A stretch of 64,000 nt of DNA from Nannocystis exedens (lineage in GTDB: Bacteria > Myxococcota_A > Polyangia > Nannocystales > Nannocystaceae). The position numbers and the translations under genes are program-made. The number at the start of each line of letters is the position of its first letter. Within the stretch, counting starts at the first letter, position 1. The notes beneath the pieces are model-generated. The model did not search any database. It worked only from the letters and a program-made list of their open reading frames with translations, and was not told the DNA's origin. Shown in pieces: positions 48,890-56,989 of this stretch. The stretch spans positions 186,001 through 250,000 of the forward strand of contig NZ_NETK01000002.1 of assembly GCF_002343915.1 (NCBI RefSeq), written 5' to 3'.

Positions 48890-48948
48890 CCGACCTGGCC
48901 TCTGGGCCAGGTCGGTGCTCTCGCCGGGCGGAGCGCCTCCGCCCGGCG
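48890..48948. terminator. Two consecutive perfect hairpins after the AidB-like gene
   Basis: Stem 1: CCGACCTGGCC (48890-48900) / GGCCAGGTCGG (48905-48915), loop TCTG. Stem 2: CGCCGGGCGGAG (48922-48933) / CTCCGCCCGGCG (48937-48948), loop CGC. They start 16 bases after the stop and are likely to end transcription although no T-run follows. Confidence 0.55.
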
Positions 48949-49463
48949 GGGTGGCCCGAGGTTCGGCGTGGCCTTCGGGACAGGTCGGGCGAGGTCGCCC
49001 GTGACCGCTCGAGCGCGGGGGGGCGCTAATTTTTTATGGCAGCTGGATGTGACCTGGCTTTGGCGGCAGGTCGGGTTCGGAGCTCGCTTGCGGGGCGGCT
49101 GGCCGTGACCTGGCTTTGGTGGCATGTCTGGATCGGACCCTGCGGGGCAAGATGCCTGACCGGCTCTCGGTCGGGTCGGCGCGCCCGATCTCGGCGGCGT
49201 CGAGCAACGGCCTGGTCTTCGGGGCAGGTCGCCGGGCTCACGACGAGGCGTCGACGCGTCGCGCCGCACCGGCGTTCCGAGCCCCGGCAGCCTGGCCTTC
49301 CGAACAGGTCGCCGACCTCCGAAGCTGCGGGGCGCGGCGCCGGCTCGCTTCCTCACGTCGGGCGGGTGAAACTCGGCGCCCGGGCGGACGCGTCTGCAGA
49401 GGGCGCCCTGTTCGCTGCAGAGCGGTCCGATCGGGGAGCGGATCGCGGGGCCGCGACTTCGCC
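48949..49463. other. Intergenic region with a 24-base direct repeat
   Basis: A direct repeat GTGACCTGGCTTTGGYGGCA (49049-49072 and 49105-49128, two mismatches over 24 bases), an isolated AT-rich patch TAATTTTTTATGG near 49027, and several GGACAGGT/GGGGCAGGT arms. Open frames here are Arg/Ala-rich and not supported. Confidence 0.5.
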
Positions 49464-49469
49464 TACGAT
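49464..49469 (+). promoter_or_regulatory. Probable -10 box for the TonB-dependent receptor
   Basis: TACGAT ends 6 bases before ATG 49476; no good -35. Confidence 0.3.
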
Positions 49470-49475
49470 CGAGTC

Positions 49476-52400
49476 ATGCCGACCCGTGTCCGTCACCGAC
49501 CTCGCTGCGCCGCGCTGGTGGCGGCGGCGCTCGTCGGTGCACCGGTGCTCGCGACCCTGGCGCCGCAGACGGCGCGGGCGCTCGAGAACGCGGGCTTGAA
49601 CGGGGCGGTGAAGGACAAGCAGACGGGCGAGCCGCTGGCGGGCGTCCTCGTGATCGCGCAGTGCAACTGCTTGCAGGGGCCGCGCGAGACGCAGACCAAC
49701 GCCGACGGCATCTACGCCTTCCGCGACCTGCCGCCGGGCATCTACACGGTGCAGGTGCTGTACCGCGAGAACGACCTCAACCGGATCGTCGAGCTGGTGC
49801 CGGGGGCGAAGGTGCGGATCGACTTCCAGCTCGCGCCGGACCAGCGGTGGGTCGAGACGATCGTGGTCGATGCGGCGCCGATCCGGACCGACGGCGCCAA
49901 CGTCACCAAGGTCGACGTCGAGCGGATGCGCAAGATTCCGCTCGGCGGCACCAACCGCGACTACACCGCCGTCGTCGACATCGCCCCGACCGCGGGCAGG
50001 GACGCCGGCGGGATCCGGATCGGCAGCGCCACCAGTGCCGAGAGCAAGTACGTCGTCGACAGCCAGAACACGACCAGCCCGGCGTTCGGCACCGTGGGCG
50101 CGAGCATCGTCCAGGAGTTCGTCGACGAGGTCGAGGTCGTCGAGGGGGTGTTCGACGCCGAGAACGGCGGGGCCAGCGGCGGCCTGGTGCGCGCGCGCCG
50201 GATCGGCGGCACCAACAAGTGGCGCGGGCAGGCGCTGTTCCGCTTCACGCCGCGGATCGCCCCGCCGCGCTTCATCGACGCCACGGACGAGTCGCTGCGC
50301 GTGGCCGAGATCTACAACTACGAGATGCAGGGCGTGGTCACGCTGGCCGGCCCGATCGTGCGCGACAAGCTGTTCTTCGCCGTCGGCGTCGCCCCGAGCG
50401 GCAGCAACAACTCGCTGGTGCAGTCGTTCTACCGCCGGCGCGACAAGGACCTCTCGGGCGGCTACGAGACCTGCCCGTACGCCAACGGGGTCAACGACTG
50501 CGCGGCCAACGGCAACTACATCGACACCGTCAAGTTCGCCGAGCAGAAGTTCCGCACCGGCCGCTTCGACCTCGGCTGGACCGCGAGCCTCGACTGGCAG
50601 ATAAGCCCGCGCCACCGCCTGCGGCTGTCGGGCGGCGGGGGGCCGAACTTCCGCCGGCGCAGCTTCCGGCAGCCGCCCGGGACCGAGCCCAACGCGTTCG
50701 GCACCAACCCGAACGCGACGCTCGGCGGCGCCTCGCGGGTCGCCTCGGGCGTGGTCAACGACAGCTTCGGCGTCGACTACGGCAACGGCACCGGCGTCGG
50801 CCTCGAGTACGAGGGGCGGGCGCTGAACGACAAGCTCGAGCTCGACGGCTACCTCTACTACACCCGCCTGCGCAGCCAGCAGGCGTGGAAGCTCGACCAC
50901 GAGGGGATGCGCCAGATCCCGCTGACGCAGGAGCGCGACACCCAGGGCCGCAACCTGTACGACCTGCTCGACCGCGACGACGCGACCCGGCTGGTGCAGG
51001 GCGTCGGCGAGGCGTGCAACGACTCGAACCTGCCGGGCCTGACGTGCCCGACGCGGGTGTGGCTGTCGGGCGGCATCGGCTCGTACTCGGGCACGCAGCA
51101 GGACCGGATCGGCGGCGGGTTCGCGCTGACGCACTTCTTCTCGGGCAAGCGCGCGGGGGCCCACCAGTTCAAGTACGGGCTCGAGATCGACGGCTCGCAG
51201 ATCCGCCAGCGCTCGGCCTACTCCGGCGGCAACGACCCCGACTTCTACGCCAACTGTCCCAAGGGGCAGGTCGGCGGCGGCGAGTACTGCTTCGACCCGG
51301 CGAGCGGCGAGTACACCATCAACACGGCCAACCGGGTCAACAACAACCGCGTGATCGTGGTCCAGTCGGACAACCCCGACCAGCGGCAGACGCTCGGGTT
51401 CGGCCGCGTGCGCTACGAGCAGGACGACCTGCGGGCGATCGCCACGCCGCTCGGCGCGGGCGTGCGGGTGCCGGCCTACGCGTCGTCGCTGTCGAGCCAG
51501 AACTACGCGTTCTTCGTCCAGGACAAGTGGTCGATCCTGTCGAACCTCTACGTCTCGGGGGGCGTGCGCTGGGAGATCCAGGAGCTGCGCGACATCTTCG
51601 GCCGGCGCGGCCTGCTCATCGCCGACAACGTCGCCCCGCGGGCGAGCCTCGTGTACGACTGGACCGACGAGGGCAAGAGCCGGCTGTACGTCAGCTACGG
51701 GTGGTTCTACGCCCAGGTCCCGGCGATCCTCGGCAACCGGATCTTCGGCGGGCTCGTCAACGTCAACCGCACCTACCGCCACTCCGACTGCGAGGCGCCG
51801 GTGACGATCGGGGGCGTGACGCACGACCGGCTCGACGGCGCCGCGCCGACGGAGTGGTGCACCGACGGCGGCCAGAACACCAGCGGCCTGACCTTCGGCG
51901 CGGTCGTACCTGACCTCAAGGGCATGTACGTGCAGCGCTTCAACGCCGGCTACGAGCACGAGGTGATCGAGGACCTGCTGGTCGGGGTGCGCTGGCAGCA
52001 CGACGGGCTCGGGCGGGCGATCGAGGACGTGTCGACCAACGGGGGCCTCAACTTCCTGCTGGCCAACCCGGGCGAGTCGGTGTCGCGGGCCGACATCGCG
52101 CGCCAGGAGGAGCGCTGCACCGAGCTGCAGGCCGCGGTCGACGCCACCGACGCCGACGACCCGCAGCGGCAGAACGCGATCCGCGAGCTGAACCGCTGCG
52201 ACTTCCTCGCCTCGTCGTTCCGCCAGGTCGGCGGCCTGTTCTCGCGCCCGATCCGCAACTACGACGCGTGGGTGTTCCAGATCACCAAGCGGTTCGCCAA
52301 GAACTGGGTGTTCCAGGGCAGCTACATCTACAGCCGGCTGATCGGCAACTACGACGGGTTCGTCGACCGCAACACCGGCGCGATCAACATCGGCGCGAGC

Positions 52401-52961
52401 ACGACCTACGACATCCCCGAGCTGGTCCGCAACAGCTACGGGCCGCTGTGGGACAACCGGCCGCACCAGCTCAAGCTCGACGGCTACTACACGTTCGATC
52501 TCCGCCGCGGCGGCCGGCTCACGCTCGGGGTCAACTTCCGCTACCAGTCGGGCTCGCCGATCAGCGTCTACGCCGACAACAACCGCTACGCCGGGCAGTC
52601 GCTGGTGTACATGCTGCCGCGCGGGGCCGGCGGGCGGCTCGAGCCCAACTACTTCGCCAACCTCGGGATCTCCTACGCCTACCCGCTGCCCGGCGAGCTC
52701 GAGCTCGAGGTGGTGGCGCGCCTCGTCAACCTCACCAACTCGAAGGCGGTGCTGCGGGTCGACGAGACCTACTCGTTCTCGCAGAGCCGGGCGATCGCCG
52801 GCGGCGACCTCGACGACCTCAAGCACGCCAAGGTCCAGACCGCCAACGCGCCGACGGCCTACTTCCAGCGCACGGTCGTGCCGGCGCAGGGCAACTTCGG
52901 CGTGCAGACCCAGTTCCAGCAGCCGATCGGGGCCCAGTTCGAGGTCCGGCTGCGGTTCTGA
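49476..52961 (+). CDS. TonB-dependent outer-membrane receptor with N-terminal CarboxypepD-reg domain
   Basis: Predicted 1161 residues. A signal peptide ends ARALE (about 36). A CarboxypepD-regulatory beta-sandwich (about 40-115: GLNGAVKDKQTGEPLAGVLVIAQCN...DGIYAFRDLPPGIYTVQVLY) is followed by a plug domain (about 120-250) and a long beta-barrel. The C-terminus ends in FEVRLRF, the terminal Phe needed for outer-membrane insertion. It imports or binds a large ligand using TonB energy. No canonical TonB box was found by eye between signal peptide and regulatory domain, so TonB coupling is not proven. The ligand is unknown; there is no adjacent SusD-like gene. Confidence 0.9.
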   Translation: MPTRVRHRPRCAALVAAALVGAPVLATLAPQTARALENAGLNGAVKDKQTGEPLAGVLVIAQCNCLQGPRETQTNADGIYAFRDLPPGIYTVQVLYRENDLNRIVELVPGAKVRIDFQLAPDQRWVETIVVDAAPIRTDGANVTKVDVERMRKIPLGGTNRDYTAVVDIAPTAGRDAGGIRIGSATSAESKYVVDSQNTTSPAFGTVGASIVQEFVDEVEVVEGVFDAENGGASGGLVRARRIGGTNKWRGQALFRFTPRIAPPRFIDATDESLRVAEIYNYEMQGVVTLAGPIVRDKLFFAVGVAPSGSNNSLVQSFYRRRDKDLSGGYETCPYANGVNDCAANGNYIDTVKFAEQKFRTGRFDLGWTASLDWQISPRHRLRLSGGGGPNFRRRSFRQPPGTEPNAFGTNPNATLGGASRVASGVVNDSFGVDYGNGTGVGLEYEGRALNDKLELDGYLYYTRLRSQQAWKLDHEGMRQIPLTQERDTQGRNLYDLLDRDDATRLVQGVGEACNDSNLPGLTCPTRVWLSGGIGSYSGTQQDRIGGGFALTHFFSGKRAGAHQFKYGLEIDGSQIRQRSAYSGGNDPDFYANCPKGQVGGGEYCFDPASGEYTINTANRVNNNRVIVVQSDNPDQRQTLGFGRVRYEQDDLRAIATPLGAGVRVPAYASSLSSQNYAFFVQDKWSILSNLYVSGGVRWEIQELRDIFGRRGLLIADNVAPRASLVYDWTDEGKSRLYVSYGWFYAQVPAILGNRIFGGLVNVNRTYRHSDCEAPVTIGGVTHDRLDGAAPTEWCTDGGQNTSGLTFGAVVPDLKGMYVQRFNAGYEHEVIEDLLVGVRWQHDGLGRAIEDVSTNGGLNFLLANPGESVSRADIARQEERCTELQAAVDATDADDPQRQNAIRELNRCDFLASSFRQVGGLFSRPIRNYDAWVFQITKRFAKNWVFQGSYIYSRLIGNYDGFVDRNTGAINIGASTTYDIPELVRNSYGPLWDNRPHQLKLDGYYTFDLRRGGRLTLGVNFRYQSGSPISVYADNNRYAGQSLVYMLPRGAGGRLEPNYFANLGISYAYPLPGELELEVVARLVNLTNSKAVLRVDETYSFSQSRAIAGGDLDDLKHAKVQTANAPTAYFQRTVVPAQGNFGVQTQFQQPIGAQFEVRLRF

Positions 52962-52969
52962 GGCCGCCG

Positions 52970-53100
52970 GGCATGCCCCGCTGGACATGCGCGATCGGGC
53001 ATGCCCGTCCAGACATGCCCGTGCGGTCAGGTTCGAACGGACATGCGCGATCCGTCAGGCCGCTGGGGGACCCGACGAGCTGCCCGCGAGGACAGGCGAC
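52970..53100. repeat. Dense hairpin-family cluster between convergent genes
   Basis: CGGGCATGCCCCG, CTGGACATGCG, CGGGCATGCCCG, CAGACATGCCCG, ACGGACATGCG and GAGGACAGGCG occur within 130 bases. Two are exact GGGCATGCCC palindromes. It lies between the stops of the receptor (52961) and the gene at 53104. Confidence 0.65.
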
Positions 53101-53103
53101 TGC

Positions 53104-53682
53104 TCAGAAGCGGATCTCGAAGCCCGGCGTGATCGTCCCGAACGGGGTGCGCCCGGCCGCCGGCAGGAATTTGGCCTGCTGGCCCTTCTTCCACTTCTGG
53201 TACTTGCTGAAGCGGGCCGCGCCGACGCCGAGCAGCGGGGCGCCGACGGCGAGGCCGATGATGCCCATGGTCAGCAGCACGCCGCCGACGATGTTGCCGC
53301 CGGTCTCGACGACGCCGGTCTCGTCGTCGACCTTCTTGCCGGCGGCGACGACGAACGCGCCGTAGCCGATGAGCGGCAGGGCGTAGGCGCCGGTCAGCAC
53401 GGCGCCGGTGATCAGCATGCCGAGGCCCTTCTTCGGCGGCGGGCCGGGGGGCGGCGCGGCGACGGGCGCGGGCGCGGGACCTTCGGCGGCGGGGCCCTCG
53501 GCGGGCGGCGCTGCTTCGGCCGCCTCGGCGGCCGGGGCTTCCTCGCCCTCGACGGGCTGGAGCGCGATGGCGCTGCGGAGCCGGAACGGAGAGGCCTGGA
53601 CGTCGGCGACGGGGGCGAGGGCGACGGCGCCGATCAGGAGGGTCGACAGGACGGGGTGAGCGGAGCGGAACGGGACGTTCAT
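53104..53682 (-). CDS. Small exported membrane protein, unknown
   Basis: Predicted 192 residues. A signal peptide ends in DVQA (about 30). A Pro/Ala/Glu linker (about 45-85) is followed by a first hydrophobic segment (LGMLITGAVLTGAYALPLIGYGAFVVAAG), a short polar loop, and a second (GGNIVGGVLLTMGIIGLAVGAPLLGVG), then a basic tail ending in FEIRF. The layout resembles 29416 and 7336. GGAAG precedes the ATG at 53682, which also starts the signal peptide. Convergent with the TonB receptor. Function is unknown. Confidence 0.65.
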   Translation of the reverse strand: MNVPFRSAHPVLSTLLIGAVALAPVADVQASPFRLRSAIALQPVEGEEAPAAEAAEAAPPAEGPAAEGPAPAPVAAPPPGPPPKKGLGMLITGAVLTGAYALPLIGYGAFVVAAGKKVDDETGVVETGGNIVGGVLLTMGIIGLAVGAPLLGVGAARFSKYQKWKKGQQAKFLPAAGRTPFGTITPGFEIRF

Positions 53683-53844
53683 GCAGCTTCCTAATGCGAG
53701 AGGACTCGACGTTGTGGCCTGACGAACGCAAATCCCCGCCGGGTATTCACGACCCACGGGCAGGCTATCGTCGGGTCTTCACACGCGCCGCGCCGCGCCG
53801 TTTCGCGCGTGGGGGGAGGCCGCAGCGACAGGGCGAGCGCGCGC

Positions 53845-53925
53845 ATGTCCGACGGGCATGCTCCCTAGAGCATGTTCGAAGCGCTAGGTCGCTTCGGACA
53901 TGCCCCGAAGGACAGCCGCGAGCGC
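53845..53925. repeat. Hairpin-family cluster overlapping the end of the next minus-strand gene
   Basis: ATGTCCGACGGGCATG, GAGCATGTTCGAAGCGC, GCTTCGGACATGCCCCGAAGGACAGC. The last copy runs into the 3' end of the gene at 53884 (encoding its final residues, LRGMSEAT, on the minus strand). Confidence 0.55.
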
Positions 53926-55464
53926 GGCGGCGTCGAGCGCTTCGAGGCGGCCGCCGAGCTCGACCTGCACGCCGCCCGGCCACACGCGGGTGCGGTGCTC
54001 GGGGAACGGCGCGAGGGCCTGCAAGAACGCCTCGGGCAGGCGCTCGAGCCGGCGGGCGTCGCCGCGGGCGCGGTGGCCGGCGACGAGCGGGTGCGGCTCG
54101 TCGCCGGCGCGGCCGGGGACGAGCTCGACGTCGGGCGCGCCGCGGCCGAGCACGCCCGCCTGCAGGACGACGTGCCAGCCGCCGCGGTCCTGGCGGGCGC
54201 GCAGGTCGACGGCGACGCGCGCGACCTCGCCGCGCAGGGCGATCACGGCGCCGCGCTGCTGCTCGAGCACGGTCGGCGCCGGCAGCCCGAGCAGGCCCGC
54301 GGCCTCGCCGACGATCGCCTCGAGCGGGCGCGGCGGGGCGAGGACCTGCGGGGCCGGGGCCGGCGCGCCGACGAGGGTGTCGAACGCGAGCAGCAGCCCG
54401 GCGCCGGTCATCAGCACCAGCTGCGGGGTCGACAAACCGAGGCCGGCGCACAGGAGGATCACGAGGCAGAGGCCGCGCACGTGATCCCGGCGCGACAGCA
54501 GCGAGGTGGCGGTCAGCGCGAACACGACGAACAGCGCCAGCATGCCGCCGACGATCCGCCAGCCCGGGAGGTAGCCGGGGTAGGGCAGCTCGAAGCCGAG
54601 GAGCGAGCGCGCGAGCTGACCGACGGCGGCCTCGAGCTCGCCGAAGCGCTGGGTATAGCCGCGGTGCAGGGTGAAGCAGGCGACCGCCGACAGCGCGAGC
54701 GCGGCGCCGTGGAGGCCGCGCTCGGCCCGGGGCCGCATCACCGCCACGCCGAGCAGCGCCGCGACGCCGGTGCTGACGAGGATCGGCGCGGCGCCGTCGG
54801 TCCCGACGGGCATGCCCGAAAGGACAGACTTGCCCCCGAGCGCGCAGCGGACCGCGAGCGGGACGAGCAGGGCGACGGCGCCCCAGCGCAGCGCGAGCGG
54901 CTGGAGGTGCGACCACAGGGCCGCGAGCCCGAGCGGGGCGGACAGCAGCAGGCTGGCCGTTCCGACCTGTCCCAAGAGACCGATGGCCGCGTCGGGGGGG
55001 CGCGACAGGTGCTCGGCGAGCAGCAGCGTGGCGCCGCCGACGGCCGGGAGCGCGGGGATCAGGCGCGAGCGCCCGAGCTTGGGGTCGGCGGCCCAGCCGA
55101 GCACCACCGCGACGCAGGCCGCGGCGCACAGCACCGCGAGGAAGTGGTGGAGCAGCAACTCGCCGTGGTAGGCGAGGCCGAGCAGCGAGCCCCCGAGGCG
55201 CACGAGGAGCGCGGCGACCACCACCGCGGGCAGGCCGAGGGCGATGCACACGAGCGGCGGCCGGTGGCGCTGCCACGCGACCACGCCGGCGCCGATCGCC
55301 AGCGCGGCGGCGGCGAGCAGGTAGATCGTCGGGCCCTCGCGAGCGGCGCGCATGACGGCGGCGTCGCTCGACAGCGACAGCTCGAGCGTGGCGACGAGCT
55401 GAAGGATGCCGGCAAAGGCTGCAGCCGCAGCGAGGGGGTGAGTCTTTGGCGTGCGACCTGTCAC
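53884..55464 (-). CDS. Polytopic membrane protein, unknown
   Basis: Predicted 526 residues from a GTG start. About ten hydrophobic segments cover the first 370 residues (AAAAAFAGILQLVATLE; TIYLLAAAALAIGAGVVAW; LVCIALGLPAVVVAALLVRLGG; HHFLAVLCAAACVAVVLGW; others), then a soluble C-terminal domain of about 140 residues (PLEAIVGEAAGLLGLPAPTVLEQQRGAVIALRGEVARVAVDLRARQDRGGWHVVLQAGVLGRG). No transporter motif was recognised. The frame is open for 60 codons upstream but those are Arg/Pro-rich. Function is unknown. Confidence 0.6.
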   Translation of the reverse strand: MTGRTPKTHPLAAAAAFAGILQLVATLELSLSSDAAVMRAAREGPTIYLLAAAALAIGAGVVAWQRHRPPLVCIALGLPAVVVAALLVRLGGSLLGLAYHGELLLHHFLAVLCAAACVAVVLGWAADPKLGRSRLIPALPAVGGATLLLAEHLSRPPDAAIGLLGQVGTASLLLSAPLGLAALWSHLQPLALRWGAVALLVPLAVRCALGGKSVLSGMPVGTDGAAPILVSTGVAALLGVAVMRPRAERGLHGAALALSAVACFTLHRGYTQRFGELEAAVGQLARSLLGFELPYPGYLPGWRIVGGMLALFVVFALTATSLLSRRDHVRGLCLVILLCAGLGLSTPQLVLMTGAGLLLAFDTLVGAPAPAPQVLAPPRPLEAIVGEAAGLLGLPAPTVLEQQRGAVIALRGEVARVAVDLRARQDRGGWHVVLQAGVLGRGAPDVELVPGRAGDEPHPLVAGHRARGDARRLERLPEAFLQALAPFPEHRTRVWPGGVQVELGGRLEALDAAALAAVLRGMSEAT

Positions 55465-55789
55465 GCGACTCTGTGCGGCGTCATGAGGGCGAGACGCGCG
55501 GCGAATTGCCGTGCGTGGAACCCGTGCAGGGTAGCATGCCGGCCGGCCCGCACGGGCCGCGGCGAGGGCCCGCGCGAGCGAGCGAGCACGCACGCCGGGC
55601 TCGACCGGCGGGCGCGGCGGACTCCACGGGACCGCCGGCGCCACGCGGGCGGCCGCGCCGGCGGAAGCGGAGGCCGGCGCGCACGGCCTGCGGGCTGCGT
55701 CAGGGGGGGCGGCCAGGCTCCGGCGGGCCCCGAAAGCTCGGGCGCCCCACGAGCCGGAGGCTGTGGGGCGCTGAACTTGCTGTTTGGAG
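55465..55789. other. Intergenic region, about 325 bases, no supported gene
   Basis: Extremely GC-rich, with Arg/Pro-only open frames on both strands. No promoter or repeat recognised. It ends at the tRNA gene. Confidence 0.5.
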
Positions 55790-55864
55790 GGCGATTAATG
55801 GGATTCGAACCCATGACCTCTCGGACCACAACCGAGCGCTCTAACCAGCTGAGCTATAATCGCC
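55790..55864 (-). tRNA. tRNA-His (anticodon GTG)
   Basis: On the minus strand the sequence folds as a complete cloverleaf: G-1, acceptor GCGATTA/TAATCGC, D stem GCTC/GAGC, anticodon stem CTCGG/CCGAG with loop TTGTGGT, variable AGGTC, T stem ATGGG/CCCAT with TTCGAAT, and C73. The G-1 opposite C73 is the identity element of tRNA-His and is genome-encoded here. The CCA end is not encoded (CTCC follows). Confidence 0.97.
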
Positions 55865-55928
55865 GTGTTTCTGTGGTTTCCCCCGGGCGACCGGGGAGGC
55901 GGTGTGTATCACAGGCCGGTGGGGTTGG

Positions 55929-56468
55929 CTAGCCCGATTGCGTCGGTTTTGCGCCGCGGTCCTCGCGAGGGGGTGGGGGCGGCGCGAGCTGCCCGGCCGC
56001 GGGGTGGTCCTTGCAGACGCGGAGCCACAGCGGCACCACCTCGGCCAGGTCCTCGGCCAGGGCGCGCGGGACGACGCAGTGGGCCAGCCCGTGGTGGCTC
56101 ATGTACGCGACGATCGCGGCCCGGCCCGCGGCGATCTCCGCGTGCAGCTCGGGCTCCAGGGTGAGGCGGCCGAGCGAGCCCTTGTCGGTCGGGAAGTGGA
56201 ACGCCTCGGCGCGCTCGCTCGGCAGGCCGCCGACCGGGTCGAGGCGGGTGCGGTCGACGACGCGGCGGACGGTGTCGTAGATCTCGCTCTTGCCGGCCTT
56301 CTTGAGGGCGGCGACGTCGAGCCCCGACTTGGGCCTGGCCGGGGCGGCCGGCGCGGGCTTGGCGGCGGGTTTGGCGGCCGGCTTGCCGGCCTTCTTGCGC
56401 TCGGCGGCGGCGACTTGCTCCGGGGTGACGAGGCCGGCGGCGGCGAGCTTGGCCTTGAGGTCGAGCAT
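55929..56468 (-). CDS. DUF2058 (YaiL-like) protein
   Basis: Predicted 179 residues, the size of E. coli YaiL. The N-terminus LKAKLAAAGLVTPEQVAAAERKK matches the family start; a Lys/Ala/Pro-rich linker follows; the domain reads SEIYDTVRRVVDRTRLDP ... FHFPTDKGSLGRLTLEPELHAEIAAGRAAIVAYMSHHGLAHCVVPRALAEDLAEVVP, keeping the family's IxxLIxxxR, FxFTDxxxI and YxVIPxxVAExI positions. The role of the family is not established. The gene lies between tRNA-His and the PilZ gene on the same strand. Confidence 0.8.
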   Translation of the reverse strand: MLDLKAKLAAAGLVTPEQVAAAERKKAGKPAAKPAAKPAPAAPARPKSGLDVAALKKAGKSEIYDTVRRVVDRTRLDPVGGLPSERAEAFHFPTDKGSLGRLTLEPELHAEIAAGRAAIVAYMSHHGLAHCVVPRALAEDLAEVVPLWLRVCKDHPAAGQLAPPPPPREDRGAKPTQSG

Positions 56469-56484
56469 GGCGGCGATCTATAGC

Positions 56485-56826
56485 TCAGGCGGCGCTGCTC
56501 AGCACCGCTTGCAGCAGCATCGCTTCGAGCTCGGTGAGGCCGACGAAGCGCAAGCCGAGGCCAGGGAAGCGGCCCTCGCGGGTGCCGCCGACGCGCACGA
56601 CCTCGGCGTCGAGCACGAGCGGGTTCCTGGCCTCGCCGCGGTGCATCGTCAGGCGCACGGGCGTGCCGACGGCGACGGTGCGCGGCGTGGTGACGAAGGC
56701 GCCGCCGGCCGAGAGGTCCAGGGTTTGTCCGCGCACCGGACCCTCGGGCGTGCTCACCAGCGAGTCGATGCGGACACGCACGCGCGGGAAGGCACGGCGC
56801 TCGCGACGAACGGTCAGATCTCCCAT
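56485..56826 (-). CDS. PilZ domain protein (c-di-GMP receptor)
   Basis: Predicted 113 residues, a stand-alone PilZ domain. The c-di-GMP motifs are both present: RRAFPR (RxxxR, about 10-15) and DLSAGGAFV ([DN]xSxxG, about 37-45). Such proteins change partner binding on c-di-GMP and often control motility or polysaccharide export. ATG 56826 is chosen because the frame upstream is Arg/Pro-rich. It is 16 bases upstream of the DUF2058 gene and probably co-transcribed with it. Confidence 0.9.
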   Translation of the reverse strand: MGDLTVRRERRAFPRVRVRIDSLVSTPEGPVRGQTLDLSAGGAFVTTPRTVAVGTPVRLTMHRGEARNPLVLDAEVVRVGGTREGRFPGLGLRFVGLTELEAMLLQAVLSSAA

Positions 56827-56989
56827 GGCCCTTCCCCCGGCAAGCGACGGCGCCGACCACCGGCGTGTCTTCCTTCTTGTGAACCAATTCGCGGGGCGCG
56901 CCAGAGACAGTGACGCCGCGCGTGTGTCCGGTCGCACCCATGGGCCGGCTTGACCGTCCGCGCGGGAGAGGTCCATCCTTGCCGCCGCT

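Noticed and set aside
49036-49599. 187-codon plus-strand frame beginning in the AT-rich patch before the receptor
   Set aside because: The ATG is attractive, but the protein is Arg/Ser/Gly-rich, lacks a domain and runs into the receptor gene in another frame.
55461-55829. Minus-strand frame through the tRNA-His gene
   Set aside because: The strand and region fold perfectly as tRNA-His; the frame is a by-product of a GC-rich flank.
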